Both the position numbers and the translations under genes were made by a program. Under the pieces are notes generated by a model, which had not been told where the DNA came from, made no database searches, and saw nothing but the letters and a program-made list of their open reading frames with translations. Source: Caulobacter sp. B11 (lineage in GTDB: Bacteria; Pseudomonadota; Alphaproteobacteria; Caulobacterales; Caulobacteraceae). Taken from it: DNA of 7,271 bases. Location: the NCBI RefSeq assembly GCF_002737765.1, contig NZ_PEGG01000112.1, forward strand, positions 1 to 7,271, read 5' to 3'. This document shows, piece by piece, positions 1-6,703 of the stretch. Position 1 is the stretch's first letter. Each line of letters begins with the position of its first letter.

Positions 1-439
1 GGCCGCCAGGGCTCGCCGGCCGACATCCCGCCAGGAGCTGGCGCACGATGCTGAGGGTGTCCGAATAGATCCGCTCGCAGACCAGGCCTCGCCCTCGAAC
101 AGGAAGAAGGCGGTCATCTGACAGGCGAAGGGCCGTCCGGTGGCGGGCAGGGGGCCCAGCGGGCCGGTTTGGTCCCCTCGAGGATGAACTCGACCACGAC
201 GCCGTCGTCGAGGTGGCGCAGCGACAGCAGGGTGTTGCGCTGGTCAGGGAAGGTCTGGCGCGAGGTGGCGTAGTAGCGCTCGACCGCGGGTCGGCCGTCA
301 TGTACCGCGCCGGTGGCGATGATCTCGTAGTGCGGGTGGGGAAGGTCGCCAGAACCTTGTCCCAGGCATGGTCGATCTCGTCGGCCATGTGCTCGCGGAC
401 TATGGTCTCGCGGTGCGCGCGCAGCTGGTCTGGCGTCAT
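1..439 (-). CDS. SnoaL/NTF2-like fold protein, partial at the left edge, frame broken three times
   Basis: This looks like a small SnoaL-like (NTF2 fold, ester-cyclase-like) protein of unknown substrate. Reading from ATG at 439, the start MTPDQLRAHRETIVREHMAD is followed, after frame repair, by HYEIIATGAVHDGRPAVERY, a hydrophobic stretch ending VVVEFILEG, then QMTAFFLFEG and CERIYSDTLSIVRQLL. That order (helical start, G-x-x-x-V-x-x-Y-Y, paired strands, E-R-x-Y-x-D near the end) is typical of the family. A good ribosome site, GGGAGGA, lies just upstream of 439; the longer frame from 485 gives an arginine-rich, non-family start. The frame breaks near 338-341, 174-177 and 85-96, each restored by adding one G/C. 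It lies 76 bp downstream of the DnaJ-like gene and may share its transcript. It could be a true pseudogene, but sequence error fits better. The C-terminus lies outside the window. Confidence 0.7.
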   Translation of the reverse strand, partial: MTPDQLRAHRETIVREHMADEIDHAWDKVLATFPTRTTRSSPPARYMTADPRSSATTPPRARPSLTSATPCCRCATSTTASWSSSSSRGPNRPAGPPARHRTALRLSDDRLLPVRGRGLVCERIYSDTLSIVRQLLAGCRPASPGG

Positions 440-515
440 GGTCGTCCTCCCGTCGCCGCCGCCGGTTCGGCGTGTCGTCGCCCATAGTGTCGGGAACGGC
501 GGCTTTGGGAAGCGC

Positions 516-1219
516 TCAGGCGGCCCAGGCGGCAGCGAAGCGGCGCAGCAGCGAGCGGGCGGCGCTTTCGGGCTCGGCGTCGGCCGCCGATAGGCGCAGG
601 AACAGGTCGCGGTCGCGTGTCGCCCACGGGCCGGAAGCCCCTGTCCAGGCAGGCGAACCAAGCCCCTCGCCGCGGCCTTGGACGAGATCCAGGCCAGGCG
701 TGGCCCGATGGCGGTGGCCACCTCGACCCGGCCGCCCTCGGCCAGGATGCGCGGATCCAGGCGGGCCGACAGCCACAGGTCGTCGCCGCGCACCAGGGCT
801 TCGGGATCGGGCTTGATGACCACGCGGAACACCACGTCGTCGACCCGGACCTGATCGTCAGCCCTCAGCCCAGGCGGCAGGGTCAGGCGCAGGCGGCGGG
901 CGTCGATGCTCAGGTCCAGGACGCCGCCGGCGAAGGCCATGGCCGGATCGATGGTCAGCACCGCCTGGGTGGCCAGGGGCGGGGGCGTGGCGACGGCCGG
1001 CGGAAAGTGGATCGGCTTGACCGGCAGTTCCTGCAGCAGACGATAGGCGGCCAGCACATCGCGAAACAGGGCCGCGTCGCCGCCGGGGCGATCGGGATGG
1101 GCCCGTTTGGCCGCCTCCCGGTAGGCGGCGCGCAGTTCGCGCTCGCCCGCGCCCGGCGCCACGCCGAGGATGGCGCGCGCGGCGTGCAGGGTCAGAAGGA
1201 TGGGGGCTCGCCCGGTCAT
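516..1219 (-). CDS. Compact J-domain protein with DnaJ C-terminal domain, one frameshift
   Basis: This is a probable Hsp70 co-chaperone of the DnaJ type, cytoplasmic, that would stimulate a DnaK ATPase and present substrates. After repair it is 234 residues. Residues about 11-65 form a J-domain with the diagnostic HPD at 41-43 (in [10 protein letters not shown]) and the helix [15 protein letters not shown]. No Gly/Phe-rich linker or CXXCXGXG zinc repeats are visible. Residues about 85-225 resemble a shortened DnaJ C-terminal substrate-binding region: [29 protein letters not shown], then GLPARG and DLFLRL near the end. The start ATG at 1219 gives the J-domain directly. The frame breaks at 623-625, where one added G/C joins GLPARG to [19 protein letters not shown]. 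It is shorter than CbpA (about 300 aa), so it belongs to a reduced subtype. The upstream membrane-protein gene ends 48 bp away. Confidence 0.82.
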
Positions 1220-1267
1220 GGCCCGAACCTGCCGCCACTTGGTCAACGCCGGGTTAAGTTAAGACTT

Positions 1268-1609
1268 TCAGCGAAGCTGCAGGCCCATCAGATAGACCAG
1301 CCCGAAGGTGCCGAACACACCGGCGACGAACAGGATCACCGCCCAGGAGCCGCTCTTGCGGTGCCAGGTGATCGGCAGATCGACCTGCGGCCCCTCGGCG
1401 CGGGCCCGCTCGCCCCAGCGCCGGGCCAGTCGCCACAGCTGCAGTCCGCCGGCCGCCGCCAGGAAGGCGCCGCCCAGGATCAGGATGACGCCGTCGACGG
1501 GGTCGTCGCCCTGCCAGCTGGCCGCCTTCAGGCCGGCGATGGCCAGCGCCGCGGCGCACCAGAGGATCAGGGGGATCCAGGCCAGGCGGGCGCGGGTTCC
1601 AAGGGTCAT
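1268..1609 (-). CDS. Small membrane protein, three predicted helices, unknown function
   Basis: A 113-residue hydrophobic protein that I do not recognise. Three likely membrane helices lie at residues about 9-29 (from [19 protein letters not shown]), 38-59 and 88-110. A basic cytoplasmic-type loop ([11 protein letters not shown]) follows helix 2, and a short polar stretch with TWHRKSGSW precedes helix 3. No enzymatic motif or signal cleavage site is seen. ATG at 1609 is preceded by AGGA with 9-nt spacing. A longer frame reaching upstream in another phase is an arginine/proline-rich shadow. The gene is first of three minus-strand genes and diverges from pdxH across 114 bp, so the promoters of both lie there. 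Its frame is intact. Confidence 0.75.
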   Translation of the reverse strand: MTLGTRARLAWIPLILWCAAALAIAGLKAASWQGDDPVDGVILILGGAFLAAAGGLQLWRLARRWGERARAEGPQVDLPITWHRKSGSWAVILFVAGVFGTFGLVYLMGLQLR

Positions 1610-1618
1610 GAGGTCGGA

Positions 1619-1622
1619 TCCT
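1619..1622 (-). promoter_or_regulatory. Ribosome binding site supporting the membrane-protein start
   Basis: Read on the minus strand this is AGGA, 9 nt before ATG at 1609. It favours 1609 over other nearby start codons. Confidence 0.5.
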
Positions 1623-1688
1623 GCGGCGCGGGACGGTCGGCGCGCCGTTCGCGCCTCGGATGCGCGCCGCGCGGCGAGGCGTCAAGCG

Positions 1689-1717
1689 TGGTCGTCGCGC
1701 GCGAGAACGGCTATAGG
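1689..1717 (+). promoter_or_regulatory. Candidate pdxH promoter, possibly giving a leaderless mRNA
   Basis: GCTATAGG at 1710-1717 matches the start of the Caulobacter -10 consensus GCTANAWC. Fourteen bases upstream, TGGTCGT at 1689-1695 matches TTGACGS at only four of seven places. The -10 ends six bases before the pdxH ATG at 1724, so transcription would begin at or next to the start codon. This is read by eye and the -35 is weak. Confidence 0.35.
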
Positions 1718-1723
1718 GCGGGG

Positions 1724-2389
1724 ATGACCGACGCTCCCATCATCCCCGCCTCGCCCAGCGAGGACGACTATGTCCGCCAGGTGACCCAGGCGGCCCCCTT
1801 GCCCCTGCTGGCCGAGGGCGATCCGATCGCCCAGTTCGAGACCTGGCTGGCCGAGGCGGGCAAGGGCGAGCCCAATGATCCCAACGCCATGACGGTCTCC
1901 ACCGTCGACGCCGACGGTCTCCCGGACTCGCGCATGGTGCTGCTCAAGAGCGTCGATCAGCACGGGTTTGTCTTCTACACCAACACCCAGAGCGCCAAGG
2001 GCCTTGAACTCGCGACCCAGCCCAAGGCGGCCCTGCTGTTTCACTGGAAGTCGCTGCGCCGCCAGGTGCGGGTGCGCGGCGCGGTGGAGCCGGTGAGCTC
2101 CGAAGAGGCCGACGCCTATTTCGCCAGTCGCGCCCGTCACAGCCAACTGGGGGCCTGGGCCTCGGACCAGTCGCGGACCCTTCCCGACCGTCTGGCCCTA
2201 GAGCGCCGGGTGGCCGAGATGGGCCTGAAGTTCGGCCTGGGCAAGGTGCCGCGGCCGCCACACTGGTCAGGCTATCGGGTCGTGCCCCAGGTCATCGAAT
2301 TCTGGCGCGACCGCCCGTTCCGCCTGCACGAACGCCTGGTCTATGACCGGGTCGAGGGCGGCTGGACCACGAAGCGGCTATTCCCCTAG
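1724..2389 (+). CDS. pdxH: Pyridoxamine 5'-phosphate oxidase
   Basis: This FMN enzyme oxidises pyridoxine 5'-phosphate or pyridoxamine 5'-phosphate to pyridoxal 5'-phosphate, the last step of vitamin B6 cofactor synthesis and salvage. It is cytosolic and normally a homodimer. The 221 residues match the usual length (E. coli about 218). Family signatures appear in order: [22 protein letters not shown] (FMN-binding strands), [49 protein letters not shown], and the C-terminal dimerisation block [20 protein letters not shown] ending RLFP. ATG at 1724 is chosen because the frame continues far upstream only as proline/arginine-rich shadow. A G-rich stretch touches the start codon, but no well-spaced Shine-Dalgarno is present. 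The last 12 bp overlap the 3' end of the convergent tetR-type gene. The frame is intact. Confidence 0.96.
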   Translation: MTDAPIIPASPSEDDYVRQVTQAAPLPLLAEGDPIAQFETWLAEAGKGEPNDPNAMTVSTVDADGLPDSRMVLLKSVDQHGFVFYTNTQSAKGLELATQPKAALLFHWKSLRRQVRVRGAVEPVSSEEADAYFASRARHSQLGAWASDQSRTLPDRLALERRVAEMGLKFGLGKVPRPPHWSGYRVVPQVIEFWRDRPFRLHERLVYDRVEGGWTTKRLFP

Positions 2390-3034
2390 CGCCCGTTCCG
2401 CGCAGCCCACGGGCTCATCAACGCCATAGCGCGACAGGAAGGTCTCGATCGCGTCGTCGCAGAGGCTGTCGAGCGGGCGCTGGGCCTGGACGTGGTCGCC
2501 GGCGGCGAGGCCCAGCATCAGGGTGGCGTGATCAATCATGCCCAACAACTGCCCAGCCGCCCAGGCGGCCTTGTCGAAGCGCAGCGCGCCGCGTCGGCCG
2601 AGATCCTCGATCGTGGCGATCACCGCGCCGCCCATTTCGCCCCGCGCGGTCAGCAGGAAGCGGTCGGCCAGTTCCGGAAACCGGCGGCGCTCGGCGATCA
2701 CCATCCTGAAGCTGGCCCGGGTGGCGGGACGGGCGGCGAAGGCGGCATAGGCCTTGACGATCCGGGTCAGCCGCTCTTGGGCGTCGCCCGGAAGGGCGGC
2801 GGCGTCAAGCACCGGCGCGGTCATGTCCTGAAGCAGGGCGTGAACCACGACGGCGAACAGTTCGGCCTTGCTAGGAAAGTAGGCATAGAGCGTCGCGGTG
2901 GAGACCCCGGCGGCCCGCGCCACCACCTCCATCCCGCCTTCGGCATAGCCCTCGCGCAGAAAGACATGGCGCGCGGCGGCGAGAATCTCGCCCTTTTTGC
3001 GTTCCGATCGCTTCAGACCCGTTCCCATCAGCAT
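2378..3034 (-). CDS. TetR/AcrR-family transcriptional regulator
   Basis: A 218-residue one-component regulator that would bind DNA as a dimer and release it on binding a small ligand. The N-terminal DNA-binding domain is clear: [22 protein letters not shown], then the helix-turn-helix at about residues 35-54 ([19 protein letters not shown]) followed by PSKAELF. The C-terminal ligand domain (about 70-205) has the [18 protein letters not shown] pattern of AcrR/AefR-like members; the ligand cannot be told from sequence. ATG at 3034 has a GGA 9 nt upstream; ATG at 3028 is an alternative. It is divergent from the APH/kinase gene, the classic arrangement for a TetR repressor and its target, and a 10-bp palindrome lies in the shared region. 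Its 3' end overlaps pdxH by 12 bp. The frame is intact. Confidence 0.92.
   Translation of the reverse strand: MLMGTGLKRSERKKGEILAAARHVFLREGYAEGGMEVVARAAGVSTATLYAYFPSKAELFAVVVHALLQDMTAPVLDAAALPGDAQERLTRIVKAYAAFAARPATRASFRMVIAERRRFPELADRFLLTARGEMGGAVIATIEDLGRRGALRFDKAAWAAGQLLGMIDHATLMLGLAAGDHVQAQRPLDSLCDDAIETFLSRYGVDEPVGCAERALGE
2391..2414. terminator. Weak hairpin just after pdxH
   Basis: GCCCGT at 2391-2396 and ACGGGC at 2409-2414 form a 6-bp perfect inverted repeat with a 12-nt loop, starting two bases after the pdxH stop. There is no T-run, and it lies inside the coding end of the tetR-type gene, so it may be chance in GC-rich sequence. Confidence 0.2.
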
Positions 3035-3063
3035 GCGCGAGATTCCAGGGTTTCGCTCAACCT

Positions 3064-3093
3064 CGTCTAGACGTAAAACCCATGGTTGTGCAA
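3064..3093 (-). promoter_or_regulatory. Candidate promoter and operator of the TetR-family gene
   Basis: On the minus strand TTGCACA (3093-3087) is followed after 15 bases by TCTAGACG (3071-3064), a plausible -35/-10 pair ending 29 bases before the ATG at 3034. The -10 region lies within a perfect 10-bp palindrome, CGTCTAGACG (3064-3073), itself centred between GGGTTT (3048-3053) and AAACCC (3076-3081). A palindrome over the promoter between divergent genes is where a TetR dimer would bind to control itself and perhaps the neighbour. This assignment is inference. Confidence 0.35.
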
Positions 3094-3178
3094 GCGGGGC
3101 GCGAGCGACTTCGTCGGAAGTTTCCGCTATGGGACCTCGGCGCCGCAGACCGCGACGCGCGGCAACGAGGTTTTCGGC

Positions 3179-4677
3179 GTGATCAAGGACGCGGAAGTCA
3201 TGCGTGAACAGGAAGTGGCGGGCTGGTTCGGCGAAAGGGCCGACCAGACCATCGAGACCTCTTGCGCGCGTGTGTTCCTGGTCGGCGAGGCGGCCTGGAA
3301 GATCAAGCGCCCGGTCAATTTCGGCTTTCTGGACTATTCCACCCTGGAGTTGCGGCGCTGGGCGTTGGAACGCGAGTTGTCGTTCAATCGCGCCGCCGCC
3401 CCAGACATCTATCGCGCCGTACGCCGGCTCACGCGCGCCCCGGATGGCGGGATCGAGATCGACGGACCGGGCGAGACGGTCGAGTTCGTGCTGGAGATGC
3501 GCCGCTTCGACGAGCAGGGGGTCCTGGCCGCCCAGCCTTGGGCCATCGACGACGCGCTGGAGGACTCGCTAGGCCGCACGGTGGCGCGCTTCCACGCCGT
3601 CGCGCCGCCGCGGCCGCAAGGCGGCGGGGTCAACGCCCTTAGCTATACCATTCGGTCCAACGCCAACCTGTTGCGCGGTCTGGCGCCGCGTCTGGGCGCC
3701 CAGACGGTCGAGCGACTGATCGCCGAAACCGATCGGGCCCTGGACGCCCTGGGCCCGCTGCTCGATCGCCGGGTGACCGACGGCTTCGCCCGCCACTGTC
3801 ACGGCGACCTGCATCTGGGCAATATCCTGGTCGAGGACGCCGTCCCGATCCTGTTCGACTGTATCGAGTTCAACGACACGCTGTCGGACATCGACATCCA
3901 GTACGATCTGGCCTTCCTGCTGATGGACCTGGACTTTCGCCGGCGGCGCGACGCGGCCGGACGGGTGCTGAACGCCTATCTCGACGAGGCCGCGCGCAAT
4001 TTCGGCGAAGGGCTGTGGACGGGCCTCGCCGCCCTGCCCCTGATGCTCAGCGTCCGGGCCGGGGTCCGGACCCATGTCCAGGCCTATTCCGGCGACGACG
4101 AGGCCGCCCGGGCCTATCTGGCGACGGCGATCGAGCACCTGGCCCGCGCCCCGTCAGTCTGGTGGCGACCGGCGGCCTGTCGGGCTCGGGAAAGTCGACC
4201 TTCGCCCGGGTCTGCGCGCCGGGCCTGGGAAGCGCGCCGGGGGCGGTGGTTCTGCGCACCGACGAGATCCGCAAGCGCCTCGTCGGCGTCCCGTCCCTGC
4301 AACGCCTGCCCGCTGAGGCTTACACGCCGCAGATGAGCGCTCGGGTTTATGATCAGCTGTTCGCCGATGCGGCCCTGACCCTGGCGGCGGGACGTTCGGT
4401 GGTGCTGGACGCGGTGTTCCTCAAGCCCGAGGAGCGGGCCCGGGCCGAGGCCCTGGCCCAGAGCGCCGGCGTCGCCTTTCAGGGTGTCTGGCTGGAGGCT
4501 CCGCCCGAGGTCCTTCGGTCGCGTGTCGCCGCCCGCGTCAATGACGCCTCGGACGCCGACGTGGCGGTTCTGGAAACCCAGCTCGCCCGCTCGACGGGCG
4601 AGATTGACTGGCGGCGTGTCGACACCGTCAGCGCCTTCGAGGATGAGGCCCGGGCCCTGGCCGAATCCATGGGCTGA
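3179..4677 (+). CDS. Fused APH-like kinase / P-loop ATPase protein, one frameshift
   Basis: After repair this is a 499-residue two-domain protein of the bifunctional aminoglycoside-phosphotransferase/ATP-binding type found widely in proteobacteria; its natural substrate is not established. The N-terminal half is a protein-kinase-like APH fold: KIKRPVNFGFLDY at about 41-53, catalytic-loop HGDLHLGN at 208-215 and the metal-binding-like segment FDCIEFND at 226-233. The C-terminal half has a Walker A motif GLSGSGKS at 333-340, then LRTDEIRKRL, YTPQMSARVYDQL and VVLDAVFLKPEER, as in COG0645-type small-molecule kinases. The frame breaks at 4149-4152; one added C joins IEHLARAP to VSLVATGGLSGSGKST. 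GTG at 3179 has GAGG 8 nt upstream; ATG at 3200 is also possible. It diverges from the TetR-type gene across about 144 bp. Clinical aminoglycoside resistance should not be assumed. Confidence 0.88.
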
Positions 4678-4705
4678 CCCTGGGGACGGCGTCGAGGGGT
4701 CAGCC
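4672..4705. terminator. Shared hairpin between two convergent genes
   Basis: GGCTGACCC (4672-4680) and GGGTCAGCC (4697-4705) form a perfect 9-bp inverted repeat with a 16-nt loop. Each arm contains the stop codon of one of the converging genes (TGA at 4675-4677 and, on the minus strand, 4702-4700). The hairpin would form in both transcripts. No T-run follows, so it would be a non-classical or transcript-end-stabilising terminator. Confidence 0.5.
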
Positions 4706-6459
4706 GGCCTTGCGGATCAGGGACGCCGAGGGCTGGATGGCCATGGCGATCGCGGTCAGCAATTCCTCAGGACGGATGGGCTTGCCCAGATGGTCGTCGA
4801 AGCCCATCGCCAGGAACCGCTCCCGATCGCCGGCCAGGGCCGACGCCGTCACGGCGATCACCGGAATCGTGGCGGCTCCCGTCAGGTCCCGACGGATCTC
4901 GGCCAAGGCGGTCATGCCGTCCATGACCGGCATATTGATATCCATCAGCACGGCGTCGAACCGCTCGGATTTCAGCGCGGCCAGGGCCGCCCGACCGTCA
5001 TCGACCATGGTCAGGGTCATGCCGGCCGCTTCGAGAATGGCGCGGACCACGAGTTGGTTGATGGCGTTGTCCTCGGCCACCAGGATCCGGACGGCGGTCA
5101 GGTCGCAGACCAGGTCCTCGGCGACCTCGACAGGCGCGGGCGGGTGGGCGGTCTCGACGTCGAGGGTGAACAGGAAGGTCGCGCCCTCGGCGTTGTCCTC
5201 GAGGACGAGGTCGCCCCCCATCTGAAGGGCCAGGGCGCGGGAAATGGTCAAGCCCAGCCCGGTGCCGCCGTGGCGTCGGGAGATCGCGTCGTCGGCCTGG
5301 GTGAAGCTGTCGAAGATTCGTTCGCGGAAGCCGGCGCTGACGCCGATGCCCGTGTCGCGCACCCGAAGTTCGGTCCGCGTGCGACCGTCGGGGCTGATCT
5401 CCGCGGCCTCGACGAGAATCGCAATTCCCCCTGTTCGGTGAACTTCAGGGCGTTCGACACCAGGTTCAGCAGCACCTGCCGAACCCGGATCGCGTCGCCG
5501 CGCACCCAGGTTGCCGACTCGGGGCTCAGCTCGACCGCCAGCCACAGACCCTTGGCCTCGACGGCGTCACGCCAGCCTTCGGCGACTCCGATAACCAGAT
5601 CGGACAGGTTAAAGACGTCGCTGGCCAGTTCGACCTTGTCGGCGTCGATCTTCGACAGGTCCAGCACGTCGTTGAGCACCTGCATCAGGTTGTCGCCGGA
5701 CTTGATCATCAGCTCGACATGGAGACGCTGCTGCGGCGTCAGGGACGAGCGCTCAAGGGCGTGGGCCATGCCCAGCAGCCCGTTCATCGGCGTGCGCAGC
5801 TCATGGCTGGTCATGGCGATGAAGGTCGATTTGGCGCGCGCCGCTTCGAGCGCTCGTTCGCGCTCTCCACGCAGCCCGTGGGTCAGTTCGTCCATGCGCC
5901 GCGCGGCGGCGCGGTTGGAGATCATCACATTGATGGTGGTCAGCATGACCAGAAGCAGGCCGAACCGCGCCGTCTGAGCCCCGAGCCCCGGGGCGTCGTA
6001 GAAGAAGAAGGGAAAGATCACCAGGCTGGCCAAGGGTGCGAAGGTGCTCAACGCGATCAGGACCCAGGGCTGATGACGATAGTTCTGGGCGAAGATGAGT
6101 TGGCCGACCCAGATGCCGACGGCGGCCATTTTCAGATCGACGCCCTGCGCCATCCAAAGCGCCGCGCCCAACCCGGCCCAGATCAGGTTGATCGGCAGCG
6201 CTCCCATGACGAAGGCCAGCCGCCGCTCGGGCGTCGCCGCGACGCCGGCCTTGAAGCCCGCCGTGGCCAACCGGGCCAGCGCTTCCGCCGCGAGCAGCGT
6301 CGCCAGCCACAACAGCGCCTTGACCGGATCAAGCGCCCGTCCAACCAGCACGGCCACGACCATGGCGGACACGATACGGGACGGCAGGAGGCGATGGGTG
6401 TCCATCGCGACCTCGTCCAGCCGTTCGTCGGTCCATGGGGCTTGGTCTCGCCAGCGCAA
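4700..6459 (-). CDS. Membrane-bound hybrid sensor histidine kinase with receiver domain, one frameshift
   Basis: After repair this is a 586-residue inner-membrane hybrid kinase. Residues about 25-182 hold five or six hydrophobic helices with no large periplasmic loop, so the sensor is probably within the membrane. A short linker (RRMDELTHGLRGERERALEA) leads to the dimerisation/phosphoacceptor helix FIAMTSHELRTPMNG with His219. The ATPase domain shows the N box (LLNLVSNALKF, Asn336), DTGIGV at 369-374, FTQADD, and GGTGLGL at 398-404. The C-terminal receiver (about 457-575) has AEDN, phosphoacceptor Asp507 in LMDINMPVMDG, T538 and Lys560. The frame breaks at 5427-5431, where one added G restores KFTEQGG-IAILVEAAEIS. 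TTG at 6459 is chosen for its GGAAGGAA ribosome site; TTG at 6483 is in frame but poorly supported. With no separate response regulator nearby, its phosphotransfer partner is elsewhere. Confidence 0.92.
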
Positions 6460-6467
6460 CGGCGTCG

Positions 6468-6475
6468 TTCCTTCC
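6468..6475 (-). promoter_or_regulatory. Ribosome binding site deciding the histidine-kinase start
   Basis: Read on the minus strand this is GGAAGGAA, 8 nt before TTG at 6459. It is the strongest Shine-Dalgarno-like sequence near the gene start. The first ATG in frame would remove the conserved-looking APWTDERLDEVA segment. Confidence 0.5.
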
Positions 6476-6604
6476 GACCACAATTTGGCTCTCGATCGTG
6501 TTTAACCCGCCTCTTGCGATGAAGCCCTAAAGGACGTGTGCGGCCTATGATCGCGGATGCGTCGGGCCCTGATCGCCGGACGCGCCGCCCGGCCCGGGGT
6601 TCGC

Positions 6605-6632
6605 GCCGTGCGCGCGGTGCGTTGCGCGCGGC
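6605..6632. repeat. GC-rich imperfect hairpin in the divergent promoter region
   Basis: GCGCGC at 6610-6615 pairs with GCGCGC at 6624-6629 around an 8-nt loop. The stem is extended by GCC (6605-6607) and GGC (6630-6632) with a 2-nt bulge. It borders the candidate -35 of the acyl-CoA synthetase. The rest of the 6484-6703 gap holds no gene-like frame beyond an 11-codon one at 6661. Confidence 0.3.
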
Positions 6633-6650
6633 CTTTGCGCCCGCTAGCCT
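6622..6650 (+). promoter_or_regulatory. Candidate promoter of the acyl-CoA synthetase gene
   Basis: TTGCGCG (6622-6628) and GCTAGCCT (6643-6650), separated by 14 bases, partly match the Caulobacter housekeeping consensus TTGACGS-N10-14-GCTANAWC. The -10 shares GCTA but not the later A/W/C positions. It would leave a leader of roughly 45 nt. Confidence 0.35.
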
Positions 6651-6660
6651 CGCGTGAACA

Positions 6661-6696
6661 ATGATAAAACAAGTAGCCGGAACGACAGGGGAGTAA
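6661..6696 (+). other. Possible 11-codon upstream reading frame (MIKQVAGTTGE)
   Basis: ATG at 6661 opens an 11-codon frame whose TAA stop (6694-6696) is 7 nt before the synthetase ATG. No clear ribosome site precedes it. It includes an A-rich patch unlike the surrounding DNA. It may be chance. Confidence 0.12.
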
Positions 6697-6703
6697 GGGG
6701 CGA

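Noticed and set aside
1253..1263. TTAAGTTAAG as a CtrA binding site
   Set aside because: CtrA sites need two half-sites about 7 bp apart (TTAA-N7-TTAA); here the repeats are nearly adjacent.
617..1723. Long plus-strand open frame running into pdxH from upstream
   Set aside because: Its translation is Gln/Gly/Arg/Pro-rich with no family motifs and lies opposite the DnaJ-like and membrane-protein genes; only the part from 1724 resembles a known protein.
3081..3085. CCATGG palindrome near 3080 as a separate operator
   Set aside because: Six-base palindromes are expected by chance, and it lies within the candidate promoter spacer without extended symmetry.
3569..4138. Minus-strand open frame of 189 codons
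   Set aside because: It is the antisense shadow of the APH-like domain, low in complexity and without motifs, as expected in GC-rich DNA.
4140..4160. Two separate genes (an APH and an ATPase) instead of a fusion
   Set aside because: A single added C joins the two frames without loss, no ribosome site or start fits the second part, and the fused form is a known architecture.
5427..5431. Programmed ribosomal frameshifting in the histidine kinase
   Set aside because: There is no recognisable slippery heptamer with downstream structure, and the same one-base loss recurs in unrelated genes, so a common technical cause is simpler.
4484..5977. Plus-strand open frame of 497 codons
   Set aside because: It lies opposite the histidine kinase and reads as Arg/Gly/Gln-rich sequence; the minus-strand protein has unambiguous kinase and receiver motifs.
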